A stretch of DNA of 64,000 bases from assembly GCA_026125285.1 (NCBI GenBank), contig JAHCLO010000001.1:422303-486302 (forward strand). Reading direction: 5' to 3'. This stretch comes from Verrucomicrobiia bacterium (lineage in GTDB: Bacteria; Verrucomicrobiota; Verrucomicrobiia; Limisphaerales; JADLHS01). Numbering within the stretch: position 1 is the first letter of the stretch; the number at the start of each line of letters is the position of its first letter. Below, piece after piece: positions 1-8,777 of the stretch. The notes below the pieces were generated by a model. The model was not told the DNA's origin, searched no databases, and was given only the letters and a program-made list of their open reading frames with translations. Both the position numbers and the translations under genes were made by a program.

Positions 1-960
1 GAAGAAGCCGTCCGACTCGGGCTCGACACCGCCCACCTGGCCCGGGCTGCCGCCGAAGAAGCCCGCATTACCGCCGACGATTCTGCCCCAGGTGGAGCGA
101 ATCGCCGCGTGCAACCCACCATCCGCGGTCTGCCCGTGCCGGCGCACGCCGCGGGCGCCAGTTACATGTCTCCGCGCATGAAGGCGCGCATGACCGAACT
201 GGGCCTCCACGCCGCCGACTTGTCGGGCATTGCCGGCAGCGGCGCGGCGGGGCGGGTGACGATTGAGGATTTTGAGAAATACCTCAGCAACCTGGAAAAA
301 CAGAAACTCACGCAGGCTTCCACCATGCGCGTGGCCGTGGCCGACGCCATGCGCCGCAGTTGGACGCGGCCCCTCGCCACCGTTGGCCTGCCGGTCATTC
401 TCGACCCGGTGTTGGCGCATCGCAAACAATGCGATCCCAAACCCGGCCCCGCGCTCTACGCCCTGCGCGCCCTGGCGATTGCGCTTGCCGAAAACAGCGC
501 CCCCGCGGGCCGATTGGTGGGCAGCAAGATCGTGCATCCCACCGCCATAGACGTTGGCTTCGCGGTGGAAGCCGAAGATGGCGTGCTCGTTCCTGTGATT
601 CGCAACGTGGACAAACGCCCGCTGAAGGAACTGGTCGGACGGTACAACGAGTTGGTGGACCTTGCCCGCCAGCGCAAACTCCCCGCCGACGCCACGGGCG
701 GCAGCATTGCCACCGTGACCAACTACGGCACGTTCGGATTGATCTGGGCCACGCCGATCCCCTTGCCGGAGCAGACACTGGTGCTGGGCATGGGCGCAGG
801 CCGCAAGGCGCCGCATTGGAATGAAACCACCGGCCAGTTCGTCCCGGTGGTGGAGGCCAATCTCACCTTGAGCTTCGATCACCGCGTGCTGGACGGCGGC
901 GCCGCAGGCCGGCTGCTTACGCGCGTGGCGGACTTGATGAGCCGACCGGAACAACTCTAA
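1..960 (+). CDS. Dihydrolipoamide acyltransferase (E2) of a 2-oxoacid dehydrogenase complex, 5'-partial
   Basis: The frame is already open at base 1, so this is the C-terminal 319 residues of an E2 protein; the lipoyl domain lies outside the window. A peripheral subunit-binding domain is visible at about fragment residues 54-95 (SPRMKARMTELGL to VTIEDFEKYL), followed by the acyltransferase core. The core ends with the catalytic signature DHRVLDGG near residue 294, whose His and Asp are the CoA-acyltransferase residues. E2 transfers the acyl group from lipoamide to CoA in the cytoplasmic E1-E2-E3 complex. Pyruvate, 2-oxoglutarate and branched-chain E2 cannot be told apart from this fragment. 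The neighbouring gene is convergent, so E1/E3 would lie upstream of the window. Confidence 0.93.
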   Translation, partial: EEAVRLGLDTAHLARAAAEEARITADDSAPGGANRRVQPTIRGLPVPAHAAGASYMSPRMKARMTELGLHAADLSGIAGSGAAGRVTIEDFEKYLSNLEKQKLTQASTMRVAVADAMRRSWTRPLATVGLPVILDPVLAHRKQCDPKPGPALYALRALAIALAENSAPAGRLVGSKIVHPTAIDVGFAVEAEDGVLVPVIRNVDKRPLKELVGRYNELVDLARQRKLPADATGGSIATVTNYGTFGLIWATPIPLPEQTLVLGMGAGRKAPHWNETTGQFVPVVEANLTLSFDHRVLDGGAAGRLLTRVADLMSRPEQL

Positions 961-1019
961 CTTTGCAGCGACCTTGGCGAGAGAAGATCGCAGCACGCCA
1001 CCGTACTGCCTTCACATCT

Positions 1020-2747
1020 TCACGGCGTCACATCCAGCACCCGGTAGAACCGCGTCTGACTTAATCCGGCATCGTCCACCAATACGGCATAGGTCGAATC
1101 AGCATTGAAACTTGTCCCCAAGTCAGTCCAGATGGCGTTCGTGATCGCCGTCTTGGTTTGGTATTGATATTCCCGGCCCGGTTGAACGCGCCAAGTCAGG
1201 GTGAAGTCGCCTTCCGGCGACTCCGCGATGCTTAAAAATCGCGGCTGCGTCACGACGATTACAGCGAACGACTCGGTATCGCTGGCCGGCGGCACGGCGT
1301 TGTCGGTCACGCGTACCGTGATGCTGCTGGTAGTCGCGGCATACTCGCTGGTCGGCGTCCAGGTAAACTCTCCACTGGTGGGATTGATGGCGGCCCCGGC
1401 GGGGGCGCCGACCTCCAGACTGAACGTGAGATTCTGCAACACATCCGGGTCTTGGGCGCCGACGATGAAAACCAAGGACGCGTTTTCCACCACCTCCTCG
1501 TCCGAAATGGGGGCCAAAACCGGCGGGGCATTGCTCAACCCCACATAACCACTCCTGACCATAACATTGCTGGTCAACGGACCAATCGCGGTGAGGCTGA
1601 CCGTGTAGCTTCCAGCGTTGCTATACGTGTTGACCGGATGGGTGCTGGTGCTGGTCTGGCCGTCGCCAAAGTCCCACATATACGTCGTTGCACCGGTACT
1701 TAGGTTGGTAAAATACACCGCCAAGGGAGACACGCCGCTGGTGGGAGAAGCGGTGAAATTTGCCACGGGCGGCGGGATGACCGTCCAGCCAATGTCCTTG
1801 AGGAGTTCGGTGGTCAACCGGTAATCGGTTGTCGGCGTCAGAAACGGCTCCATCAATTCATCCGGGGACAAAACCGTATCCCAGTGACTGACTGAGGAAC
1901 CCGGCTGCGCGGGGTTTGGCGCGTACATGCGCACATGACCGCCACCTGTGCCGGAACTCAGGATGCCGATGTTCGCCAGCACATTGGGGCCGACCCAATG
2001 GAGGTTGCCGGTGTTGGTGCTGGCCGTGAGGCGCTCGGTGTTGGTCATCGCTGGATACGTCTTGCCAGTGGAATGATTCTCCAAATGGCGCATGTAAGCA
2101 TCATCCCGCGGCACACCATCCAGACCTGAAAACTTCGCCCCGGTTGAAAGGTTGACCAGGGAAAGGAATCCCAGCCCGTGGGCGATCTCATGCAACACCG
2201 TGTCTAGGAGATCAATTCCATTGGCCGGCGTGTTGCCATCGAATCCATAATACCAACTGAGGGAGGACAAGCAGCCCGGCTTGCCTAACTCACTATTGAA
2301 AGTGGCTGAAATATCATAATTGGCGGGGGAAAGGTCTGTGCCTGACAGAGCATTCGCCTGAGCCGCCGTGTACCACGTATTGGCCACGGGTGCGCCAGCA
2401 AAATCGCGATGAACGGTGTTTGGCCCGGCCGATCCAAGTACGCCAGAAGTGTCGGAGCAGGATAGCGGATCGAATTTGGCCGCCACCAGGATCGGCACGT
2501 TGCTGACCAATCGAGTGCCCCAAATCTCAGCCGCTCGGCCAAACACATTGAGCCGCTGCAGACCGACGGTGGTACCGTTATTCCCGCCAACCGGTGTGGC
2601 CGGAGTCGGGTCATTGAAACCTTCGTTGACACCATCCAGGTTGACAATGGTGATCGTCGCGGCGGACGCCGCCGACGCGAGGCAAAGCCAGAGTGCTGGC
2701 AGAAGCAGGCGAAATTGCATGCGAAAATACTGGCAGTGGAGATTCAC
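1020..2747 (-). CDS. Secreted metalloprotease-like protein with PKD and Ig-like domains
   Basis: An exported multidomain protein. It has an N-terminal signal peptide (LLLPALWLCLASAASA). An N-terminal catalytic-like domain carries HEIAHGLGF at about residues 187-195, a zincin HExxH. A PKD domain follows (about residues 327-405, with the YMWDFGDG core), then a cadherin/putative-Ig domain (about 410-500) and a C-terminal beta-rich tail. The usual metzincin third ligand (His at HExxHxxGxxH) is absent; the position is Ser. The GTG at 2747 overlaps the stop of the upstream gene (GTGA), which suggests coupling. An ATG at 2720 (MQFRLLLPAL) would give a tidier signal peptide and is an equally good start. 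It probably acts outside the cell; the substrate is unknown. Confidence 0.8.
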   Translation of the reverse strand: MNLHCQYFRMQFRLLLPALWLCLASAASAATITIVNLDGVNEGFNDPTPATPVGGNNGTTVGLQRLNVFGRAAEIWGTRLVSNVPILVAAKFDPLSCSDTSGVLGSAGPNTVHRDFAGAPVANTWYTAAQANALSGTDLSPANYDISATFNSELGKPGCLSSLSWYYGFDGNTPANGIDLLDTVLHEIAHGLGFLSLVNLSTGAKFSGLDGVPRDDAYMRHLENHSTGKTYPAMTNTERLTASTNTGNLHWVGPNVLANIGILSSGTGGGHVRMYAPNPAQPGSSVSHWDTVLSPDELMEPFLTPTTDYRLTTELLKDIGWTVIPPPVANFTASPTSGVSPLAVYFTNLSTGATTYMWDFGDGQTSTSTHPVNTYSNAGSYTVSLTAIGPLTSNVMVRSGYVGLSNAPPVLAPISDEEVVENASLVFIVGAQDPDVLQNLTFSLEVGAPAGAAINPTSGEFTWTPTSEYAATTSSITVRVTDNAVPPASDTESFAVIVVTQPRFLSIAESPEGDFTLTWRVQPGREYQYQTKTAITNAIWTDLGTSFNADSTYAVLVDDAGLSQTRFYRVLDVTP

Positions 2748-3286
2748 GGATTGCGCTTATCGGATTGGTCGGCCGGATTGCCGTCCGGGGATTTATGTCC
2801 CGCTGTGGAGCAATCCGCCTCGCCACACCCATCCATTCCTCGCCCACAGTTCAACCCAACCGTGCCATCCGCATTCACCGTGGCCGTGACCAGACTGCGA
2901 AAGCGCCCCTGCAAATCCACCATGACACCGCCCCCGGGTATCGGCACCGGCAGTTCACGCAAGCCTTCGCTGGAAGTACTCAAGGCATTGGCCACCTCGG
3001 GAAACCGGGCCAGTCCCGGCGGGATCGGCGGCGGGCCTGAACTTGGGCGGCCGGTGGCGGGATCCATGTAAACTCTCCGCCCCGCACTGGCCGCCGCTGT
3101 CGGCGTCGTAACCACTGACTCGACCGTAGCAGCGCCATCCGTTTTTTTGGCGGGGCTGGCCACCACGGCGGCGGCGTTTGATTCTTCGTGACGAGAGTCG
3201 CGACTGGCGAGCAGTCCGGCTGTCAACGCCAGCCCCGTCAGCAGGGTTCCCGCCAGGATATAGGTTTGTTTGGTCGTCATGTTCAT
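2744..3286 (-). CDS. Small exported or membrane-anchored protein, unknown function
   Basis: A 180-residue protein with an N-terminal hydrophobic segment (residues 8-26, ILAGTLLTGLALTAGLLAS) that could be a signal peptide or anchor. A low-complexity Ala/Thr-rich linker and a Pro-rich stretch (SSGPPPIPPGLARFP) follow. The C-terminal part contains VDLQGRFRSLVTATV and a cysteine cluster (LNCGRGMDGCGEADC). Its stop overlaps the GTG start of the downstream metalloprotease-like gene, so the two are probably translated together and may form a secreted pair. I do not recognise the family; a metal-binding or inhibitory role for the Cys-rich tail is only a guess. Confidence 0.7.
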   Translation of the reverse strand: MNMTTKQTYILAGTLLTGLALTAGLLASRDSRHEESNAAAVVASPAKKTDGAATVESVVTTPTAAASAGRRVYMDPATGRPSSGPPPIPPGLARFPEVANALSTSSEGLRELPVPIPGGGVMVDLQGRFRSLVTATVNADGTVGLNCGRGMDGCGEADCSTAGHKSPDGNPADQSDKRNP

Positions 3287-3576
3287 TTGTCAGCAGATTA
3301 GCGCAGATTCGTTGTTCCACAACTGCTCGGAAACTAGAGCGCGCGGTGCTTTACCAGCTTCAATCAATCACATCCGCGTATCTGGAAGAGTTCCGTATAG
3401 CGCCGTGGCTAAGGCATGAGCAATGTTTTTCTTTGCGTTGCACACCTGGTCCGCCGCGATGCCATCCACCCTGGATACTTCCACAAATCACCCTCGGAAT
3501 CACGCTTGCTGGCGCTTCGCGAGAATTTGCATGAACCACTGGACACCCCCATCACCTTCTGAAAAACTCCGCGCCC

Positions 3577-4185
3577 GTGAAACAATGCCTTGTGACTCTC
3601 GACATGGAAGGAGTGCTCACTCCCGAAATCTGGATCGCCGTTGCCGAGAAAACCGGCCTCCCGGAATTGCGCCGCACCACGCGCGATGAACCGGATTACG
3701 ACAAGCTCATGCGCTACCGACTCGACATCCTCGACCGGCACGGCATCAAACTCACGGACATTCAGAATGTGATCGGCACGTTGCGTCCTTTGCCGGGGGG
3801 GAAGGCGTTCCTGGATGAACTCCGCTCGCTGGTGCAGGTCGTCATTCTCTCGGATACGTTTGAACAATTCGCCGCTCCCTTGCTCCAGCAACTGAACTGG
3901 CCCACGCTCCTGTGCCATCGCCTCGTCGTCGAGCACGACCGCATCGTGGATTACAAACTGCGCGTGCCGGAACAGAAGCAGCGCGCCGTGGCCGCGTTCA
4001 AGCTGCTCAATTATCACGTCATTGCCGCGGGCGATTCCTTCAACGACACCGCCATGTTGATCGAAGCCCACGCCGGCTTCCTGTTTCACGCGCCAGACAA
4101 TGTGAAACAACAGTTCCCGCAGTTCCCCGCCGTGGACACTTATGCGGACCTGCTGGCCCAGATCAAGGCCAGCATCGCTGGTTGA
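3577..4185 (+). CDS. thrH: Phosphoserine phosphatase / homoserine phosphotransferase ThrH
   Basis: A 202-residue HAD-superfamily protein matching ThrH over its whole length. Motif I is LDMEGVLTPEIW (nucleophile Asp near residue 9). The middle motif is ILSDTF (Ser/Thr motif II) and the C-terminal motif is AAGDSFNDTAML (acidic motif IV). ThrH dephosphorylates phosphoserine and can transfer phosphate to homoserine, linking serine and threonine synthesis in the cytoplasm. The start is GTG at 3577, because no in-frame ATG lies before the first HAD motif. It is a single gene after a 290-base non-coding stretch that separates it from the divergent exported-protein operon. Confidence 0.92.
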   Translation: MKQCLVTLDMEGVLTPEIWIAVAEKTGLPELRRTTRDEPDYDKLMRYRLDILDRHGIKLTDIQNVIGTLRPLPGGKAFLDELRSLVQVVILSDTFEQFAAPLLQQLNWPTLLCHRLVVEHDRIVDYKLRVPEQKQRAVAAFKLLNYHVIAAGDSFNDTAMLIEAHAGFLFHAPDNVKQQFPQFPAVDTYADLLAQIKASIAG

Positions 4186-4233
4186 GGCCGGTTGAGGTCT
4201 TGCCAAACCGATTGCGAGGCTTAGTCTGGCAAC

Positions 4234-5523
4234 ATGTACGCCCGACTGTTCACTGCCGTTTTGCTTGGTGTTTCCGCCATTTCAGTCTCCGCCGCCAACT
4301 GGCCTTCGTGGCGCGGGCCGAATCAGGACAACACTTCGCCCGAGTCGAAGTTCCCCACGACTTGGTCGCGGTCAACCAATGCAAAATGGCGCACGCCCCT
4401 GCCCGAGGCCGGCAACTCGTCGCCCATTGTCTGGGGCGACACGGTATTTGTGACGCAAGCCGTGCGGGATGGCCGCGAGCGCACGTTGATGGCGTTTGAC
4501 CGCGCCACCGGAAAAACGCGCTGGCAACAGGGCGTCACCTACACCGCGACCGATCCGCGCCACAAAAGCAATCCGCATTGCGCCGCCTCGCCGGTGACGG
4601 ACGGTGAACGCGTCATTGCCAGCTTCGCTTCCGCCGGGATTGTCGCGTACGACTTCCGCGGCAAGCAGCTTTGGAAAACCGACCTCGGCCCGCAAAAGCA
4701 CGAATGGGGGCAAGGGTCTTCACCCATTATCCACGACGATCTGGTGATCGTTTATCATGGCCCCGGTGAATTTTCCGCGCTCCACGCGTTGGACAAGCGC
4801 ACGGGCCAAAAGCGATGGTCGGTGCCGCTCCCGGAAGTGGACCCGCCGGAGCGCTTCGATGGCTTCGCCGGTCAGCGCGAGGCCATGTTAGGCACGTTTA
4901 GCACGCCACTCGTCATTGCGACGGGCGGGCGCGAGGAAATCATCCTGCCGGTAGTGAACAAACTCCGCGCCTTTGCGCCAGCCACCGGCCGCGAACTATG
5001 GAGCGCTGACGGCCTCAGTCCGCTCGTCTATGGGTCGCCCACTTTCGGCGAAGGCAGGCTGGTCATGTATGCCGGCTTCTTCGGCAGCGTAACCTACGTG
5101 CCACCCGGCGGAGATGGCGACGTGACGGCCAAACGCCTTTTCCACGAGCGCCGGATGCGCAAACACACCATCGGCTCGCCCCTCATCAAGGACGACCACG
5201 TGTATCTCTGCGTGACCGATGGCTTTGCGCAATGTTATGAACTGGCGACCGGCAAACTGCTCTGGGAGGAACGACTGCCGGCCACGGGGGCCAGCGGGCA
5301 GATCTGGGGTTCCGGCGTCCTGGCGGCCGACAGAATTTATGTAAGCAATCAATCCGGCGACACTTTTGTGCTCCGCGCCGTGCCCAGCTTCGAGGTCATT
5401 GCCACCAATCCACTGGGCGAATTGTCCAACTCGACCCCCGCACTGTCGGAAGGCGAAATCTTCCTGCGCACGCACGCCGCGCTCTACTGCATCGCCGAAG
5501 CAAAGCAGACGGCAAGCAGATGA
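4234..5523 (+). CDS. Secreted PQQ-type beta-propeller protein
   Basis: A 429-residue protein with a short signal peptide (LFTAVLLGVSAISVSAA). The mature part begins NWPSWRGPNQDN, the typical opening of PQQ-like WD40 propeller proteins in Verrucomicrobiota and Planctomycetota. Repeats of the type ATGKTRWQQ, DKRTGQKRW, ATGRELW and ATGKLLWEE mark successive propeller blades across the protein. There are no quinoprotein dehydrogenase catalytic features, so a binding or scaffold role in the periplasm is more likely than oxidation. It starts 48 bases after thrH on the same strand, but a shared function is not evident. A second member of the family is at 8778. Confidence 0.85.
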   Translation: MYARLFTAVLLGVSAISVSAANWPSWRGPNQDNTSPESKFPTTWSRSTNAKWRTPLPEAGNSSPIVWGDTVFVTQAVRDGRERTLMAFDRATGKTRWQQGVTYTATDPRHKSNPHCAASPVTDGERVIASFASAGIVAYDFRGKQLWKTDLGPQKHEWGQGSSPIIHDDLVIVYHGPGEFSALHALDKRTGQKRWSVPLPEVDPPERFDGFAGQREAMLGTFSTPLVIATGGREEIILPVVNKLRAFAPATGRELWSADGLSPLVYGSPTFGEGRLVMYAGFFGSVTYVPPGGDGDVTAKRLFHERRMRKHTIGSPLIKDDHVYLCVTDGFAQCYELATGKLLWEERLPATGASGQIWGSGVLAADRIYVSNQSGDTFVLRAVPSFEVIATNPLGELSNSTPALSEGEIFLRTHAALYCIAEAKQTASR

Positions 5524-5577
5524 AACCCGAAAAGACCGCGAAGCACGCAGTACTGCGACAGACAATTGGCGCAACGT

Positions 5578-5653
5578 GGTCGGGCGCGTCACTCCGCGCA
5601 CGCCGTTTAACCAGCGAGTAGAGGACTGCGGCGCGCAGGGAGTGACACGCCCC
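5578..5653. repeat. REP-like imperfect inverted repeat
   Basis: Two arms about 22 bases long are near reverse complements: GGGCGCGTCACTCCGCGC on the left (5582-5599) and GCGCGCAGGGAGTGACACGC on the right (from 5631). A roughly 30-base loop separates them. The element lies between two convergent genes, as dispersed palindromic repeats often do. It could act as a transcription end or be a non-autonomous mobile repeat. Confidence 0.65.
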
Positions 5654-5734
5654 ACCGAACTCGATCGCATGCTTCCAGACTACTGAGTCCCCGCATTAGA
5701 TTGGACTTTCCGGGCCGGGTCGAATCCTCCCGGC

Positions 5735-7456
5735 TCAGGTATTGGGTGCGATCATCGCCCATTTGCCGCGGATGAAGGCGCGGACGGAGGGACACAACGG
5801 AGGCAATTTGGTGGGGTCGAGAAAGTTGGTATCAAAGTACCAGTTGCGGTTGGGGGGATTGTAGATGTTGTAAGTGGTACCGGTACCACGCCACGGCCCC
5901 GTGGCGAACTGGCTCCGGTAGAGCACGATCATGGAGCCGTTGTAGGTAAAAGTCTTGCCGCTCCAGTTTTCCAGAAAGCGCGGAAAGTTCTCGACACCGC
6001 CGCTGTAATAGCCATTGCCGGTTTCGACGATGCCGGCTAGGAACGCGGCGTTGACCGTGGTGTTGGCCGCCACCCGCGAAGAAAGTGATTTGGTGCTGTT
6101 AGCATCGCTCCAACTGCCCGAGAGCACGTTGATGGCATCGGCAATGAGCGCGGCGGGTTTGGTGTTGGAGGTGTTGTTGCCGCCAACTGAAACACCGGTC
6201 GCATTGTAATGACCCTTGACATAGAGCGGCACCGGGGTGGCCACTGTCAGCCCAAGCGGTGGCAGCGTTGCGCCGTTGACCAGCCGGACCCCGGGGATGG
6301 TGCCAGCGGGTTGCGTCCGCAAGTCGGCCACGTAAATGGAGTTAATGTCGCGCTTCAGCGCGTTCTTCAAGGCGTTGTTGGCCGTTGCGTTCCAAGTGAC
6401 AAACTTGGCGATGTCAATCTCCGTGACCCGGATGGTCTTCTGCTCACGCGCATCGTAAAACGATTTGCCGAGGTTGATAAAATTGCTGACGGAAGACCAC
6501 TGGAGGTTGGGGCCGTTGCCGTTGGCAATCCCGCCGCCGCGCACGCTCACTTTGTTGTTCTCCACCAGGATCACCAGATCGGCGTTGTTGTAAAACCGCT
6601 GCCGGCCCAACTCGGAGTTAACGGACTCATTGTTGGGGGGGATTTCCACGATCTGGCGTACCGCTTCGGGTGTGTTCGCGGTGCCGATCGGCAGGTTGAG
6701 GCTCATCACCCCGCTGTCGTGCTCCGCCCGAAACGTGACGCTGCCGCCGCCCCGGATGGAGGGGTCGCCTGGCTTTTTGTCCGGGATGATTTCCCCGGCG
6801 CTGGTCACGTCGCCGTTGAAAGTCAAGGCGGCGGCGGGTTGAAGATAGATGAAGGCGTTGCCATGCGTGCGCCCGCCAATGGTCATGGGGGCGCCGGGGT
6901 TAATCTCCAAGTCCAGATTGTAAAAGATCGCAAACTGGAAGATGGGGATCATCGCCAGTTGCACATCTTGCTGCACCGCGCCAATCAACTCTCGCGTGGC
7001 CCCCAGGTCCCGGGCGTTGGCTTTGATGCGGTAGGTTGCGGCGTAACCCTTGAGGCCCTGGTACTGCGAAATGAGCGGCACCCCGTTGGACCACGCCGTA
7101 ATCATCTCGACCGACAACTCGTCATTCTTGCGCTGGCCGTTGCTGAACTTGAACTTCGCCCAGTGGGCATGCTCGGCTGCCTGCGGCAGTCGCAACTTGT
7201 AGGCAGGCACTTTACTGTTCACCACCGCCGCGCCTTGTTGGGAAAAGTCCACCGCCAGTTCGGCAACCACTTTCTCCGTGGCGGCTTCCGCTGCCGCGAC
7301 GGTGATCGAATGGCGGACGGCGCTGTCGGTCAACGCCGCGGTACCGGCGGTCCAGCGCATGGTGGACGCCAGAATGAACAGGCTGACGGCGCCCAGCAGC
7401 AACACGATCACCAACGTAGAGGCATCCTGGGACGTGCAACGAGTGGAAATTTTCAT
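5735..7456 (-). CDS. Pilus-assembly-like membrane protein (PilX-type N-terminus)
   Basis: A 573-residue protein with one N-terminal membrane segment (about residues 10-30, STLVIVLLLGAVSLFILAS) and then a long exported region. The N-terminus resembles PilX/minor-pseudopilin-type proteins that lack a processed prepilin Gly-Phe site. The rest looks beta-rich (IGGRTHGNAFIY, VTSAGEII, GGGSVTF), as in large Verrucomicrobia proteins encoded beside prepilins. It is the third gene of an operon with two prepilin-like genes (starts at 8529, 8080 and 7456). A minor-pilin or tip role in a type IV pilus or type II secretion-like fibre follows from this context and is not proven. Confidence 0.7.
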   Translation of the reverse strand: MKISTRCTSQDASTLVIVLLLGAVSLFILASTMRWTAGTAALTDSAVRHSITVAAAEAATEKVVAELAVDFSQQGAAVVNSKVPAYKLRLPQAAEHAHWAKFKFSNGQRKNDELSVEMITAWSNGVPLISQYQGLKGYAATYRIKANARDLGATRELIGAVQQDVQLAMIPIFQFAIFYNLDLEINPGAPMTIGGRTHGNAFIYLQPAAALTFNGDVTSAGEIIPDKKPGDPSIRGGGSVTFRAEHDSGVMSLNLPIGTANTPEAVRQIVEIPPNNESVNSELGRQRFYNNADLVILVENNKVSVRGGGIANGNGPNLQWSSVSNFINLGKSFYDAREQKTIRVTEIDIAKFVTWNATANNALKNALKRDINSIYVADLRTQPAGTIPGVRLVNGATLPPLGLTVATPVPLYVKGHYNATGVSVGGNNTSNTKPAALIADAINVLSGSWSDANSTKSLSSRVAANTTVNAAFLAGIVETGNGYYSGGVENFPRFLENWSGKTFTYNGSMIVLYRSQFATGPWRGTGTTYNIYNPPNRNWYFDTNFLDPTKLPPLCPSVRAFIRGKWAMIAPNT

Positions 7457-7468
7457 AGGTGTTTGAAG

Positions 7469-8080
7469 TTATTCCAGGGCGCGGCGGGTCACCTTGGTCT
7501 GTAACTGGTAGTAATCGTAGAGAAATCCGTTCTGGGCCGCGGGGCCTCCAGACTGATCCTGAGAAAACTGGAGCGTCATCCCAATGACACGATTGTTGAA
7601 GTTGTTCGACAGAATCCGCCCAAAACCGTCCTCCGAGGTGAACACGAGTTGGTTGGTTACCGAGCGGGCCAGGATCACTTCGGTGCCGTTGTTGACGTAG
7701 CGCTTCAGCAGGTCATCGCTGGGGTCGCAGAAGTAGCGGATGAAGTTGTTCGTGTCCGCCTTGTTGGGATAAATCTCGATGGCATTGCCCTCTTGGCGCT
7801 GGCCAAACGGTGCTTCAATGAAGACTGCGGAGTCCCCGTTTCCGATTCGGACTCGCCCGGCGGATCGGATATCAGCCGCCACCCGGTTCTGAGCATTGCG
7901 GGCATCATTGCAGGCCTTCAATTTCATCTTGACCGTCTGGTCATAGCGCAGCGCAAACAATTGCAGCCCCATGAATCCGGCCAGGGCCATGCCGAAAATG
8001 GCGCTTGTCACCATGACCTCCGGCAGAGTCATGCCGCGCTCCCGCCGACGGCCCGAAAGTAAAGGAGAAAACAGTTTCAT
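7469..8080 (-). CDS. Prepilin-type N-terminal cleavage/methylation protein
   Basis: A 203-residue prepilin. The leader RRRERG is followed by MTLPEVMVTSAIFGMALAGF, matching the prepilin peptidase site G|MTLxE (Glu at +5) and its hydrophobic helix. The remainder is a globular pseudopilin domain (KACNDARNAQNRVAADIRSAG and on), similar to PilW/PulJ-type minor pilins. The start at 8080 is chosen because its ATGA overlaps the stop of the upstream prepilin gene. No Shine-Dalgarno sequence is visible, consistent with coupled translation. Together with 8077-8529 and 5735-7456 it forms a minor-pilin operon. Confidence 0.85.
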   Translation of the reverse strand: MKLFSPLLSGRRRERGMTLPEVMVTSAIFGMALAGFMGLQLFALRYDQTVKMKLKACNDARNAQNRVAADIRSAGRVRIGNGDSAVFIEAPFGQRQEGNAIEIYPNKADTNNFIRYFCDPSDDLLKRYVNNGTEVILARSVTNQLVFTSEDGFGRILSNNFNNRVIGMTLQFSQDQSGGPAAQNGFLYDYYQLQTKVTRRALE

Positions 8081-8529
8081 TGATCGGGGGCGCGGTACGT
8101 CGCCGTCGTGTTCGTGAACAAGCCTCTTCGCTGAAAAGCCCAGACAGTTTCCACCCGGATCATTTTCAGCGGTGGATTGGATGAAACCGTCGTGATGAAG
8201 ACCGTGTTGGTCGCCAGCACGGCATTGCCGCCGGACACGGGCACATCCAGCACCTCCACGGTGACCGGGAAGTTCGTAGTCACCAACAGATCCACGGGCG
8301 GCGCGGATTGCGTATCCCATTTCGCCGCACGGGCCGCTTCGAGCCGCTGTGTCGCCATCGCTTGGGCGGCAAAACGATAGGCGGACCATTCGGCGTGGTT
8401 CGCGGATTGAACATAGCCCATCAATACTCCACCAAAAATCATGCTGCCAATCGCAATGGACATGACCACTTCAGCCAACGTCATGCCTGATTGTCCTGGG
8501 TGAATGGATGTCCTACACCGAATGATCAT
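8077..8529 (-). CDS. Prepilin-type N-terminal cleavage/methylation protein (first gene of operon)
   Basis: A 150-residue prepilin whose cleavage region is HPGQSG|MTLAEVVMSIAIGSMIFGG, with Glu at +5. The body contains ATQRLEAARAAKWD and a beta-rich C-terminus, as in PilV/PulI-type pseudopilins. The ATG at 8529 is preceded by AAGGAG seven bases upstream, which fixes the start; the open frame extends further upstream but lacks prepilin features. Its stop overlaps the next prepilin gene by four bases. The export and assembly machinery (PilD, PilC, an ATPase) is not in this window. Confidence 0.86.
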   Translation of the reverse strand: MIIRCRTSIHPGQSGMTLAEVVMSIAIGSMIFGGVLMGYVQSANHAEWSAYRFAAQAMATQRLEAARAAKWDTQSAPPVDLLVTTNFPVTVEVLDVPVSGGNAVLATNTVFITTVSSNPPLKMIRVETVWAFQRRGLFTNTTATYRAPDQ

Positions 8530-8777
8530 GCTCGAGCTCCTTGACTTCCACTTGTCCAAGCAGAACCGGTGCCGTGACCAAAGCGACCATCCTCGCTGGC
8601 GGAACCACCGGAATTGGACAGATCGTTGCATGGGCTACTGCGGGAATTGGACAGTCTGGCACCCGAGCCATGACGCGCTACCCAATGGGTTCGTCAGCGA
8701 CGTTCAGGCTCAATCGCTCCCCACCATCACCGCAACTCAGCTAGGATTTCATGTGCCAACGCGGTTCAATGTGCTGA

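Noticed and set aside
3409..4206. Long open frame antisense to thrH
   Set aside because: It mirrors a clear HAD-family gene, has no family similarity and a composition expected of a shadow frame in GC-rich DNA.
6209..7504. 431-codon plus-strand frame over the pilus-type gene
   Set aside because: His/Gly/Arg-rich translation without domains; the minus-strand gene fits the prepilin operon.
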